Source: Flagellimonas eckloniae | GTDB lineage: Bacteria; Bacteroidota; Bacteroidia; Flavobacteriales; Flavobacteriaceae | DNA: 64,000 nucleotides | Direction: 5' to 3' | Assembly (NCBI RefSeq): GCF_001413955.1 | Contig: NZ_LCTZ01000002.1 | Coordinates: forward strand, 558,001 to 622,000 | Program-made: the position numbers and the translations under genes | Shown: positions 26,383 through 34,779 of the stretch, one piece after another | Numbering within the stretch: position 1 is the stretch's first letter | Layout of the letters: each line of letters begins with the position of its first letter | The notes under the pieces: model-generated | The model's input: the letters and a program-made list of their open reading frames with translations, nothing else | What the model was told of the DNA's origin: nothing | Databases searched by the model: none

Positions 26383-27657
26383 ATGCAAAGAGACCAAGCA
26401 ATTTTTGACTTAATAGCACAAGAAAAGGAACGTCAGATAGAAGGAATAGAGCTAATAGCTTCAGAGAACTTTACCAGTCCACAGGTTATGGAGGCTGCGG
26501 GCTCTGTTCTGACCAACAAATATGCCGAGGGCTATCCCGGAAAGCGCTATTATGGTGGTTGCGAAGTGGTTGATAAAGTAGAGCAGCTTGCCATTGATCG
26601 TGCCAAAGAGCTTTTTGGTGCGGTATATGCCAATGTGCAACCACATTCAGGTTCTCAAGCAAACGCTGCGGTATATCATGCCTGTTTAAAGCCAGGAGAT
26701 ACCATTTTAGGTTTTGATTTATCTCACGGAGGGCATTTGACCCATGGGTCTCCCGTAAATTTTTCTGGTAGATTGTACAAGCCTGTATTTTATGGTGTTG
26801 ATGAAGAGACGGGTACTTTGAACTATGATAAAATTCAAGAAATAGCTACGAGGGAACAGCCAAAGTTGATTATTGCGGGTGCTTCTGCGTATTCCCGAGA
26901 TATGGATTTTAAGCGATTCCGGGAAATTTCGGATAGTGTCAATGCAATATTACTTGCAGATATCTCTCACCCTGCTGGTCTGATTGCCAAAGGAATTTTA
27001 AATGACCCTATTCCACATTGCCATATTGTTACCACTACTACCCATAAAACATTACGTGGGCCAAGAGGTGGACTTATCTTAATGGGAGAGAATTTTGAAA
27101 ACCCTTTTGGAATACGGCTTAAAAATGGGAATCTCAGAAAAATGTCCGGTTTATTGGACCTTGCTGTATTTCCTGGTAACCAAGGAGGTCCTTTGGAACA
27201 CATAATTGCCGCGAAGGCAATCGCATTTGGCGAAGCACTTACCGATGAGTTTTTACACTACATGCTTCAGGTTAAGAAAAATGCCGATGCAATGGCAAAT
27301 GCATTTATGAAACGGGATTACAAAGTTATCTCTGGAGGAACGGATAACCATATGATGTTAATTGATCTTAGAAACAAAAACATTACTGGTAAAGATGCAG
27401 AGAAGGTTCTAGAGGAAGCTGCCATCACCGCAAATAAAAACATGGTTCCTTTTGACAATCAGTCTCCATTTATTACTTCTGGAATTCGTTTTGGAACCCC
27501 GGCAATAACTACAAGAGGTTTAAAGGAAGGTGATATGGAAACCATTGTTGACTTTATAGACCAAGTTCTAATGGATTCTGATAATGAACAACATATTTCT
27601 CAAATAAAACAAAAGGTCAACGACTTAATGAAGTCAAGACCTTTGTTTAACGGTTAG
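26383..27657 (+). CDS. glyA: Serine hydroxymethyltransferase
   Basis: PLP enzyme that converts serine and tetrahydrofolate to glycine and 5,10-methylene-THF, the main one-carbon source. The 424-residue protein shows [31 protein letters not shown], and the PLP lysine in [29 protein letters not shown] near the C terminus is also standard. A TAATTTTA box (26353-26360) is the likely promoter, giving a leader of about 19 nt. L-serine dehydratase elsewhere in the window competes for the same serine pool. Confidence 0.97.
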   Translation: MQRDQAIFDLIAQEKERQIEGIELIASENFTSPQVMEAAGSVLTNKYAEGYPGKRYYGGCEVVDKVEQLAIDRAKELFGAVYANVQPHSGSQANAAVYHACLKPGDTILGFDLSHGGHLTHGSPVNFSGRLYKPVFYGVDEETGTLNYDKIQEIATREQPKLIIAGASAYSRDMDFKRFREISDSVNAILLADISHPAGLIAKGILNDPIPHCHIVTTTTHKTLRGPRGGLILMGENFENPFGIRLKNGNLRKMSGLLDLAVFPGNQGGPLEHIIAAKAIAFGEALTDEFLHYMLQVKKNADAMANAFMKRDYKVISGGTDNHMMLIDLRNKNITGKDAEKVLEEAAITANKNMVPFDNQSPFITSGIRFGTPAITTRGLKEGDMETIVDFIDQVLMDSDNEQHISQIKQKVNDLMKSRPLFNG

Positions 27658-27700
27658 CAATGAGAAGCGTTCTTAGACTAAGCCTAAGGGCCAAAAGTTT

Positions 27701-28348
27701 TTATTCCAAAAGAAAGAAGTCTTCTTTGCTGAGTTGTTTTGTTTTGAGGTTATAGACCATCGCATTATGTTGTGAGCCATCTTCAAAGTAAATGCCCCAA
27801 TAATCAAAATAGTTTTGTTCAATTTCGAATATGTTTTGGGTTGGGTCTTCAAAAACAGGAACAAAAATTTCGTAGGGCATTTCGGTTAGGCCCTTTGTGA
27901 AATGAACGAAGTTTTCACTGGCCTTAAAAATGATTTCTCCAAGTTGCTCTGGTATGCTATGATCGTAAATTTTGGTAATAACTATGGATGTGTCATTGAA
28001 GTGAAATGAGGCTTCGGTTATATCAATAGTATTGGAATTATTGTCGCAAAACTTTTGGAAAGCTGTATTGAAAGAAGATTGTATGGTGGAATCTTCTTCA
28101 TTAATAGTAAAACCGCCCCAATTTTCGGTATTAAAGTGATGTAGACTTTCGGTTAATCCATAATTACAGAATAGCTCCAGTACTAAATCAGTTTTTTCAC
28201 TGTCTGAATGATAACTCCAGTGAACCTTTACTTTGGCAAAAAAGTCTTTTTCCAAGACTTTTATAAAATCATCCAAGCCGTCAAGTGTGGCAAATGAATT
28301 AATGCCATCTAGGGGGAAGTTTTTTTTCATTTTTTTTTCGAATGACAT
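27701..28348 (-). CDS. Hypothetical protein
   Basis: A 215-residue protein with no signal peptide or membrane segment. I recognise no family. It is acidic and rich in Phe, Asn and Asp, with alternating short strands (ADFTAEI-like patterns absent; instead KVKVHWSYHSDSEKTDLVLELF), so a cytosolic alpha/beta domain is likely. The composition is in line with its neighbours, so it looks native. It converges on glyA and stands alone, with 174 nt upstream of the next minus-strand gene's end. Coding status rests on length and composition. Confidence 0.6.
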   Translation of the reverse strand: MSFEKKMKKNFPLDGINSFATLDGLDDFIKVLEKDFFAKVKVHWSYHSDSEKTDLVLELFCNYGLTESLHHFNTENWGGFTINEEDSTIQSSFNTAFQKFCDNNSNTIDITEASFHFNDTSIVITKIYDHSIPEQLGEIIFKASENFVHFTKGLTEMPYEIFVPVFEDPTQNIFEIEQNYFDYWGIYFEDGSQHNAMVYNLKTKQLSKEDFFLLE

Positions 28349-28522
28349 AGCGGATAGTTTGGTATATGTTCTCTACCAAAGTTATAACGAATCTTTTTTT
28401 TTGGATTGGAGGAAAACCTTAAAAATTCTGGGGGTTTTCTAGTATTTAGCCACTTTTTTTATAAATAAAACAAAATAATTCCTAGATGTTGACTTAATGA
28501 AGTAGTAGTGAAGATTCCGAGA

Positions 28523-29203
28523 TTAGATAAAACCTCTATTTTTTGCAGCTAAAATCAATGCAAGATCATTTTCATTTTCTGTACCAAAAAGCGATTTCAA
28601 GTGTCGTTTTCTATTTTCTATTGAAGATGGGGAGAGCCTGATAAATTTTTCCAAATCCTTGTTTTTGGTTCCGATGGAAAGATGGTACAATATCTTTTTG
28701 TCCTTTTCGTCAAGGCTGATGTCATTCGTCATTTTCTTCCGTATCGCAGCAAGTGCTTTTGACGAATAATAAGGTGGGTTTAGGACAACAGTTTTAACAG
28801 CCTCTTCCAATGTTTTTGGATCAATATCCGTTTTTACCAAATATCCATCTGGATCTACGGATTTAAGAATACTGTTTATTCTATAATTATCACTGAAAGA
28901 AGACATGAACACAATTTTGGTTTCCGGGACCAATCTCCGGGCCAGCACCCCTAAATCTTCACCGGTGTGTGGTTGGTCTTCATTTGGCGGAAATAACTGA
29001 ACGTCCATGAACAAAATGTCATACTTAAACGAATCAACAGAATCTTCGATAAGCTTTTTACCTCTTTCATAGGTATTGGCTGTGTCAACTATTATGCTGT
29101 GACCCTCAAAAACAATTCGTTCCAAGATAAATTTATATCCCAGCATTGTCATCTCATGATCATCTATCGCTAATATTCGAAGTGTTGTCATCTCCATAAT
29201 CAT
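28523..29203 (-). CDS. NarL/LuxR-type response regulator
   Basis: A 226-residue response regulator, cognate to the TPR kinase 9 nt upstream. The receiver has the acidic pair in ILAIDDHEM, phosphoacceptor Asp in ILFMDVQL, Ser/Thr in FMSSFSD and Lys in YLVKTD, all intact. The C-terminal domain is a GerE-like HTH, LSIGTKNKDLEKFIRLSPSS then IENRKRHLKSLF, somewhat diverged from LuxR consensus (DEKDKKILYHLSIG in place of LTxRExEVL). Three in-frame ATGs occur at the start; 29203 gives the shortest gap to the kinase. Targets are unknown; the small lipoprotein genes nearby are candidates. Confidence 0.85.
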   Translation of the reverse strand: MIMEMTTLRILAIDDHEMTMLGYKFILERIVFEGHSIIVDTANTYERGKKLIEDSVDSFKYDILFMDVQLFPPNEDQPHTGEDLGVLARRLVPETKIVFMSSFSDNYRINSILKSVDPDGYLVKTDIDPKTLEEAVKTVVLNPPYYSSKALAAIRKKMTNDISLDEKDKKILYHLSIGTKNKDLEKFIRLSPSSIENRKRHLKSLFGTENENDLALILAAKNRGFI

Positions 29204-29212
29204 TTATCAAAA

Positions 29213-31306
29213 TTAGACATTTACAGTTTGTCTACGTTCCAAAAAAACCTTTGGATCTTTCAGTTGTGTATAATTGGCCGGTAACGAAACAATTATCGTT
29301 GTGCCTCTCCCTTTTTTACTGATAATGGTATAGGTGCCCTTTATTTTTTTAACTCTTGCGGTTACATTTCGTAAACCGATGCCTCTTTTTCCCTTTGTGG
29401 TATCAAAACCAATACCGTCATCTTCAATGGTCAGTTCTAATTGTTCATTTTCTAACACAAAACTAACATTCACCATTTTGCACTGGGCATGCTTTACGCA
29501 ATTTTGCAACGATTCTTGAATAATGCGATAAACATTGATTTTAATATCACCATCCAAATTGTCCCATTGCACATTTTCAGTATAAACAAAAGAACATGAA
29601 ATACCTGAAGACTTGCCAATAGTATTTATTAAATCTTCAAGTGATACAATAAAGTTATAAATTTTTTGATAAGCTGCATCATTAAGTTCATGTGAAATGG
29701 TCCGTATTTCCTCTTCAAGATCTCTTAGTTTTTCAATAAGAGCAGCCCTTTGATTCACGGAAGCTTCATCCTCTTTATCATTTAAACCACTTAATATTAA
29801 GCGTATACCAAGCATTTCTCCCAAAATACCATCATGCAGTTCTTCGGATATCCTTTTTTGCTCCAATTGCTTACCTTCTTCAAATTTACCCTGTTGGGAA
29901 AGCATAAGGTTATAAATTTCTTGATTGTTCTCTTGTTGTTTCTGTTGAAACTTAAGTTTGTTGTTACTTATGCGTTGGTAGACAATTACAAATATGGATG
30001 CACCCAATAACAACAGCCCAATTGCCACTCCGGTCCAAACTTGTTTTTGGCGGTATAAAATCTCATTGCGTTCAATGACCTCATCGGTTTCCAAACGTAT
30101 TCGTGCAAACTTATCCCGTATGGCACGTTCTTCATCCTTTATTCTCTCACTTAGCTCATAGAACTCATTGGAGTAGGCAACGGCATTTTGGCTATCCATG
30201 TTTGTTAATAACCGAAGTACTTTTAGATGCTGGTCATTGTTAGAGGTCTCTTTTGCCAATGCCAATGCCTCTTGAGCATATTTCTTTGATTTGAGAGTAT
30301 CGCCTTCCACAGCTAGTAGTTCAGCGTAATATTTTTTAGCCCTTGCTTGATCCAAAGAAAACTCGATACTATCATTTAAACGAATAGCTTTTGAGAGCAA
30401 ATCAGATGCTTCAGAAATATTTTTTCTACCCTTAAATATCGCATATCCATGGCTAGCCAAAGCTTTGGAATATAGCGACGGTTTTTCTAATCTTAAATCA
30501 TTATCAGTAAATAACTCTGAATATGCATTTTCTGCCTTAATATATTCTTCACTCCTTAAAAATTCATTGGCAATATTATTTCTATTTTGTCTACTATATT
30601 CTAATTTATCACTGGACTTGAATTTTTTTATATAATCTCCAGCCTTTTTATAGTATTCCAAGGATTTTTCAGAATTGTTCATTCCTCCCGCAATTATACC
30701 CAGCATATTAGTACAGTTGTATATTCTCCTATTATCATCCAAATCATCAAAAATGCGCAATGCCTCGGCAATATTTTTTTCAGCACCTAAATAGTCCTTA
30801 AAATATTCTTGAATTCTTCCCATGCTATATAACATGCGCCCGTTCAAGGACAAAGATGTGGAATCAACAGGTAATTTGTTAAAACTTTTATATGCTTTTT
30901 GATAATGAAAATAGGCGCTGTCCATAACATTATACGAAAGCATAAAAGAGGCCATGTCCCAATGAGATTCACCCAAAATTTTGTTGTTGTTTTGATTTAA
31001 AGCCATTTTCATGGCTTTTTGGTTGACACTTCTAAAACCGGAAGAGTCCTTTAGTTTTTTATACGTTAATGAGGCAGATGAAAGATATTTTAGGGATATA
31101 GAATCATTGCTTAGAACCAAAATATCCTGCAAAGCCCTAGCTAAAAATTCTTGACGTTCGTTAATGGAAAGTTGCGTACTGTCATTGGCTATTCCTATCC
31201 AGTTTTCAATGTTAGTAAATTCAGAATTCACTAAATTTTGTGGACCTCGATTATTGCAGTTAATAGAGGTAATTAGAAGAACCAATATAAGTAATCCTTT
31301 TTTCAC
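29213..31306 (-). CDS. TPR-containing sensor histidine kinase (HisKA_3 type)
   Basis: A 697-residue membrane kinase. The N terminus (MKKGLLILVLLITSINC) is a signal peptide or lipoprotein anchor. Residues about 60-390 are tetratricopeptide repeats placed outside the cytoplasm (for example DYLGAEKNIAEALRIFDDL), then a single transmembrane helix WTGVAIGLLLLGASIFVIVY (about 425-445), a coiled coil, a HisKA_3 domain with His in EQKRISEELHDGILGEMLG, and a HATPase with DDGIGFD and KRGIGLRNV. The start is GTG at 31306. The signal is unknown; TPR sensor regions often bind peptides or proteins. Confidence 0.88.
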   Translation of the reverse strand: MKKGLLILVLLITSINCNNRGPQNLVNSEFTNIENWIGIANDSTQLSINERQEFLARALQDILVLSNDSISLKYLSSASLTYKKLKDSSGFRSVNQKAMKMALNQNNNKILGESHWDMASFMLSYNVMDSAYFHYQKAYKSFNKLPVDSTSLSLNGRMLYSMGRIQEYFKDYLGAEKNIAEALRIFDDLDDNRRIYNCTNMLGIIAGGMNNSEKSLEYYKKAGDYIKKFKSSDKLEYSRQNRNNIANEFLRSEEYIKAENAYSELFTDNDLRLEKPSLYSKALASHGYAIFKGRKNISEASDLLSKAIRLNDSIEFSLDQARAKKYYAELLAVEGDTLKSKKYAQEALALAKETSNNDQHLKVLRLLTNMDSQNAVAYSNEFYELSERIKDEERAIRDKFARIRLETDEVIERNEILYRQKQVWTGVAIGLLLLGASIFVIVYQRISNNKLKFQQKQQENNQEIYNLMLSQQGKFEEGKQLEQKRISEELHDGILGEMLGIRLILSGLNDKEDEASVNQRAALIEKLRDLEEEIRTISHELNDAAYQKIYNFIVSLEDLINTIGKSSGISCSFVYTENVQWDNLDGDIKINVYRIIQESLQNCVKHAQCKMVNVSFVLENEQLELTIEDDGIGFDTTKGKRGIGLRNVTARVKKIKGTYTIISKKGRGTTIIVSLPANYTQLKDPKVFLERRQTVNV

Positions 31307-31361
31307 TTTTTTGGAAGGTAATTATGGATATGAGAGTATGTTCTTTTATTACAAGGTAAAC

Positions 31362-31399
31362 AAAAAAGCTCTGAATATTAACATACCCAGAGCTTTTTT
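31362..31399. terminator. Bidirectional terminator after the two small lipoprotein genes
   Basis: AAAAAAGCTCTG (31362-31373) and CAGAGCTTTTTT (31387-31398) form a perfect 12-bp stem around a 13-nt loop. On the minus strand it ends the small-lipoprotein transcript before the TPR kinase gene, so the kinase is probably transcribed from its own promoter or by read-through. Confidence 0.85.
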
Positions 31400-31416
31400 G
31401 AACCATGGATTGTGGT

Positions 31417-31677
31417 TCACATATCCCTAGAATCTTCCATTGAGGACAAAAGCCTTTCTGACCGTACAAAGTCAGACCTTGAACTTTTATCATAACTCAA
31501 TGATTCCTCCTCACTAAAACTGCATGTTCTAGTATTTATGTGACGTGATTTATCTGAAAGTTTGGTTCCGAAACTTTCTGGTATTTTTTTCCTGTCACAA
31601 GAATTTATGCTAAATCCAAAAACAATCAACGCTAGAGGTATTATGAGCTTTTTCAAAGGAGGATTTTTTTTTACCAA
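31417..31677 (-). CDS. Small predicted lipoprotein, 86 residues
   Basis: A TTG-started frame of 86 residues beginning MVKKNPPLKKLIIPLALIVF, then GFSINSCDRKK with a lipobox-like INSC, so it is probably exported and lipidated at Cys27. An alternative TTG (31656) would still leave a signal peptide. The mature 60 residues are polar and Ser/Arg/Asp-rich (SLSYDKSSRSDFVRSERLL) with no family I know. It starts 2 nt after the stop of the 54-residue lipoprotein gene, so the two are cotranscribed, and a strong terminator follows. TTG start and small size keep confidence moderate. Confidence 0.6.
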   Translation of the reverse strand: MVKKNPPLKKLIIPLALIVFGFSINSCDRKKIPESFGTKLSDKSRHINTRTCSFSEEESLSYDKSSRSDFVRSERLLSSMEDSRDM

Positions 31678-31679
31678 TT

Positions 31680-31844
31680 TTAATTTTCTCTAGCATCTTC
31701 ATCAGAGTCATTTCCTGTAGTAGCATCTTGGTCCGCTATGCTTTCAAAAAGATCTTCGGTTTCTTGAACACTGGATTCTGCTTCACAAGATACCATTCCA
31801 ATTGTCATTGCAGCAATAGCTAAAATACTTAACGTCTTTCTCAT
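31680..31844 (-). CDS. Small acidic lipoprotein, 54 residues
   Basis: A short gene read directly from the sequence: ATG at 31844, TAA at 31680. The product starts MRKTLSILAIAAMTIGMVSC, a textbook lipoprotein signal (MVSC), followed by 34 strongly acidic residues (about 13 Asp/Glu and only one basic residue) ending DSDEDAREN. It is too short for most gene callers but has an ideal signal peptide and sits directly before another small exported protein, between a LytTR regulator and a TPR kinase. No homologous family is known to me. A 127-nt upstream gap carries a direct repeat (31894-31907 and 31958-31971). Confidence 0.65.
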   Translation of the reverse strand: MRKTLSILAIAAMTIGMVSCEAESSVQETEDLFESIADQDATTGNDSDEDAREN

Positions 31845-31893
31845 AATATGGATATTTAGTTGTTAATGGCGACAAGATACCTAGCACCTAAAC

Positions 31894-31971
31894 CTGTAAG
31901 AATTAAATCTATAGGGTTTTAGTATTTTTCGGGATTCTACTAGAATTTTAAGAGAAACTGTAAGAATTAAA
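31894..31971. promoter_or_regulatory. Direct repeats and palindrome upstream of small lipoprotein genes
   Basis: CTGTAAGAATTAAA occurs twice, at 31894-31907 and 31958-31971, identical over 14 nt and 64 nt apart start to start. Between them lies the palindrome ATTCTACTAGAAT (31934-31946). The second copy touches the end of the LytTR gene. This looks like an operator region for the lipoprotein transcript; LytTR proteins do bind direct repeats, but usually at closer spacing, so the binder is unknown. Confidence 0.45.
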
Positions 31972-32706
31972 CTAATTGAGTGTCTTAATGGCTGTTTTGG
32001 AGAGCATTTCTTTTAACGCGTCAATTTTATTCTTATACGTCTTGGAAAAGGGTAATTCGTCCTCACGATCACTACGCAGGGTACAAACGGATTTACCGTA
32101 ATTGATTCGGGATACATACCTGCTATTTAGTATATAGCTTTGATGAATGCGGATAAAGCTTTGGGGAAGTCTTTCCTCAAAAGACTTTAATGTTTTAAAT
32201 GCGCTTACAACATTACCATCCAACATAAAAAAATCAGTGGCATTGTTGTCCGATTTTAAATATAGAATGTCATTGGTATCCAAATAACGATAATCATTGT
32301 AGGATTTTAAACAAATGGTAGATGGAACGTTTTGTTTGGGATATAGTTTCCGTAGTCGCAATATGGTTTTCCTAATGTCAAACTCATTGTGTGGAAGAAT
32401 CCAATAATCAAAAAAACCACTTTTTATGGCATTGTATGCATATTTTTTAGAAGTGGAAAATCCAATGAGGATTGGAAGTGATTCCATAAATTGATTAAGT
32501 TCCGTGACCATCTGAAAATAACTTATTCCATCTTCATTAAGATTAATAAGAATGATATCCGGAGTATATTTTAAAATGGAATTCAGTCCATCACGATGAT
32601 TTCTAACAATATCTACACAGGTGAAATCATCATAGTCTTGCAAATACAACTGTAGCTGCAATTTAGATTCTGCATTAGGGTCTATTATAAGATAAGTATA
32701 ATCCAT
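31972..32706 (-). CDS. LytTR-family regulator with degenerate receiver domain
   Basis: A 244-residue regulator: receiver-like domain (1-118) and LytTR DNA-binding domain (about 135-235; ICLKSYNDYRYLDTNDILYL, then FIRIHQSYILNSRYVSRI). The receiver has lost key residues: the phosphoacceptor position reads IILINLNE (Asn55 instead of Asp), and the usual Lys-Pro is Leu-Pro in YWILPHNEF. It is therefore unlikely to be switched by ordinary Asp phosphorylation. No LytS-type kinase is adjacent. It lies directly upstream of two small lipoprotein genes in the same direction. A dyad (GTAACTT / AAGTTAC, 32709-32731) sits just before its ATG and may be an autoregulatory site. Confidence 0.85.
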   Translation of the reverse strand: MDYTYLIIDPNAESKLQLQLYLQDYDDFTCVDIVRNHRDGLNSILKYTPDIILINLNEDGISYFQMVTELNQFMESLPILIGFSTSKKYAYNAIKSGFFDYWILPHNEFDIRKTILRLRKLYPKQNVPSTICLKSYNDYRYLDTNDILYLKSDNNATDFFMLDGNVVSAFKTLKSFEERLPQSFIRIHQSYILNSRYVSRINYGKSVCTLRSDREDELPFSKTYKNKIDALKEMLSKTAIKTLN

Positions 32707-32796
32707 GTGTAACTTACTGGTTGCAAGTTACTAACGTGTGGAAAAAACTCATTGCAGTTTTGCCTTAAAAAAACTATGGATTTTCCCCAAAAATGC

Positions 32797-32814
32797 CTTT
32801 TCTTGTAAGAAAAG
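32797..32814. other. Hairpin after the cyclotransferase operon
   Basis: CTTTTCTT, GT, AAGAAAAG is a perfect 8-bp hairpin in the 127-nt gap between the beta-helix lipoprotein stop and the LytTR start. On the minus strand it is followed by GCATTTTTGG, so it may act as a weak terminator. Confidence 0.4.
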
Positions 32815-32833
32815 AACAATTTAAGCAAGAAAA

Positions 32834-34387
32834 TTAGTTCATGATTTCATTTTCATAGGCACCAACATCCGGGTCTTGCGTTCTATCAATTCCCAAAATA
32901 TCTGTTGGAATTGTAGGGAAAATATTGGATTCGGCTGAATCCAAGGCAGCTGATTCTGGACCAATACTAAATTGATTGTCCAAAACTTGGATGAAATCTG
33001 GATCCTGGTTTAAAATGGTATTTTGGTAAAGTGTAGAATTGTCAAAATCATAAAGAGGGTCGTTCGCAAATTGACCATTGGGATCATTAAATTTTAAAAG
33101 ACAATTGGTAAAGGCAAAATTGAATGTTTTGCTGGTATCTAGTCTCAATGTAAGTTCAAGGGATTGGCTACCATATATAATGCAATTTGTGAAATTCGCA
33201 TTTTCCAGATTCTCAGTGACTATGTCCGTAGGCGTCTGAAGAAAATTATCCAATGCCAAAGTGGTTCCTTGCCTAAAACCATTGTTCCAATAATTGGCAA
33301 AGGTACAATGGGTAAAACTATACTTTCCTCCCAGGTTACCATAAAATGAATTGAAACCAGCGCTCCCCAGTACCGTATTTTCTGCAATAATATTGGCTGT
33401 GGTGGCCCAAAGGTTATAATTTAGACTGTTATAGACCTGTGTGTTCTTAATTGTTACTGTGGGGTCGTCTAAAATTCCATCCCCATCAATTCGTAATCCT
33501 ATTGTAGCATTTTTGATTGTGAGGTACTCTATATAATTGTTTATACTTCCAGACCTTAACCAAATTGTTCCCCATTGCCCAGGTTCATCAGCGTATGTTG
33601 GTTCTAAACGATCTCCTTCAAAAATCACCTCATTTTCAAGCAAATCTGGATCTTCACTTAAAAGGCCATTTACCTGTATTGAAGCTCCACTGCTTACCAA
33701 GATTCCAGAGTTTTGATGAAAATGAACCCTTGTACCTGCCTGAATGGTCAGCGTTGCATCTTCCGGAACAGCGGCATAGCCATAGATTACATAAGGTTTT
33801 TCATTTGTAAACTGGAGTTCATTCTCCTCAAGAAAAAAGCCCTCAATTTGAATTTCGTTGCCATCTTCGTCCAGTCCAAGTGACAAAGTTTCTTTAGAAC
33901 CATTGGAAAGCTCACTAGGATACAAGAAAACGGCATCTTTGACCAAAGTGACCAATTGTACTTCTTGGGCATTGGCTCCGTTTCCAAATACCAGTGCTTC
34001 GGTATATAAAAATTCATTCTCCGAAGTTTGGGAAACATCAAAAGTAGTCTCTATAAAAACAAAAAGACTATCCTTGGCCAATAATGGTACATTGCTGAAT
34101 TCTTTTCCAGCAGCTCCATCAACATTAAGCCTATAACTGCTGCTCTGGCCATTTTCCAGGCCAACAAAGGGAATGAAGATATCATCATTTCCTCTATTAT
34201 AAACTTTAAGTGTATAGGTGCTACTGCCAATATTCGTGAAAACGGTATCAAGAAAAACTGTATCTTTTGAGAACTGGAGATTTCCTGAACTAGGAGTATA
34301 CTCAAAATCACTGCGGCATGAACCTAGGAAGATAGCTAGGGCGAGCCCTAAAAAAATCACACTAAATTTTATATACCAGCGATTCAC
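32834..34387 (-). CDS. Lipoprotein with predicted right-handed beta-helix
   Basis: A 517-residue predicted lipoprotein. MNRWYIKFSVIFLGLALAIF then LGSCRSDFEY carries a lipobox (LGSC) and Asp/Glu residues just after the Cys, as seen in surface-exported Bacteroidota lipoproteins. Residues about 35-160 form an Ig-like beta domain (TVFLDTVFTNIGSSTYTLKV). The rest has repeated short strands such as VTIKNTQVYNSLNYNLWATT, ANFTNCIIYGSQSLELTLR and GILVSSGASIQVNGLL, typical of a parallel beta-helix. The C-terminal ILGIDRTQDPDVGAYE resembles the ending of many such adhesin-like proteins. The ATG overlaps the thioesterase stop by 4 nt. Substrate unknown. Confidence 0.75.
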   Translation of the reverse strand: MNRWYIKFSVIFLGLALAIFLGSCRSDFEYTPSSGNLQFSKDTVFLDTVFTNIGSSTYTLKVYNRGNDDIFIPFVGLENGQSSSYRLNVDGAAGKEFSNVPLLAKDSLFVFIETTFDVSQTSENEFLYTEALVFGNGANAQEVQLVTLVKDAVFLYPSELSNGSKETLSLGLDEDGNEIQIEGFFLEENELQFTNEKPYVIYGYAAVPEDATLTIQAGTRVHFHQNSGILVSSGASIQVNGLLSEDPDLLENEVIFEGDRLEPTYADEPGQWGTIWLRSGSINNYIEYLTIKNATIGLRIDGDGILDDPTVTIKNTQVYNSLNYNLWATTANIIAENTVLGSAGFNSFYGNLGGKYSFTHCTFANYWNNGFRQGTTLALDNFLQTPTDIVTENLENANFTNCIIYGSQSLELTLRLDTSKTFNFAFTNCLLKFNDPNGQFANDPLYDFDNSTLYQNTILNQDPDFIQVLDNQFSIGPESAALDSAESNIFPTIPTDILGIDRTQDPDVGAYENEIMN

Positions 34388-34779
34388 GTTCTGCTAAATA
34401 GGTTTTGAATGGAATCAGGAACACGTTTCGGTCTAAGTGTCTTTGCGTCCAAAAGGCACCATTCTGTAGAGGCTTTAACTAAAAGCTTACCTGTTTTATT
34501 GTTTTTAACTTCCACAACTCGAGTGGAAAGAGCGCCTTTCGTATTCTTGATATAGGTGCTGACTTCAATTTGATCGTTCAGTTTTGCGGCCTTTTTGTAT
34601 GTAATATTATGGTTTCTAACTACCCAAATGCAATTGTTTCTAATGTTAATGTCCGTTGCCTTAAACCAATGATTTTTAGAAACCTGCTGAATCCATTCTA
34701 TATATCTTATGTTGTTCACATGATCTAAGTCGTCCAAATCACTTTGAACCACTTCAAATACCTCTTTATATGAATTCAT
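34384..34779 (-). CDS. Acyl-CoA thioesterase, 4HBT hotdog family
   Basis: A 131-residue single-hotdog thioesterase of the YbgC/4HBT type. The family N terminus is visible: VVQSDLDDLDHVNNIRYIEW with the catalytic Asp in a D-HVNN-Y motif (many members have D-xGHVNNxxY). VRNHNITYKKAAKLNDQIEV and STEWCLLDAKTLRPKRVP fit the beta-sheet core. It hydrolyses an acyl-CoA or acyl-ACP thioester; the chain is unknown. It overlaps both neighbours (1 nt with the cyclotransferase, 4 nt with the beta-helix lipoprotein), so the three genes form a tight operon. Confidence 0.85.
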   Translation of the reverse strand: MNSYKEVFEVVQSDLDDLDHVNNIRYIEWIQQVSKNHWFKATDINIRNNCIWVVRNHNITYKKAAKLNDQIEVSTYIKNTKGALSTRVVEVKNNKTGKLLVKASTEWCLLDAKTLRPKRVPDSIQNLFSRT

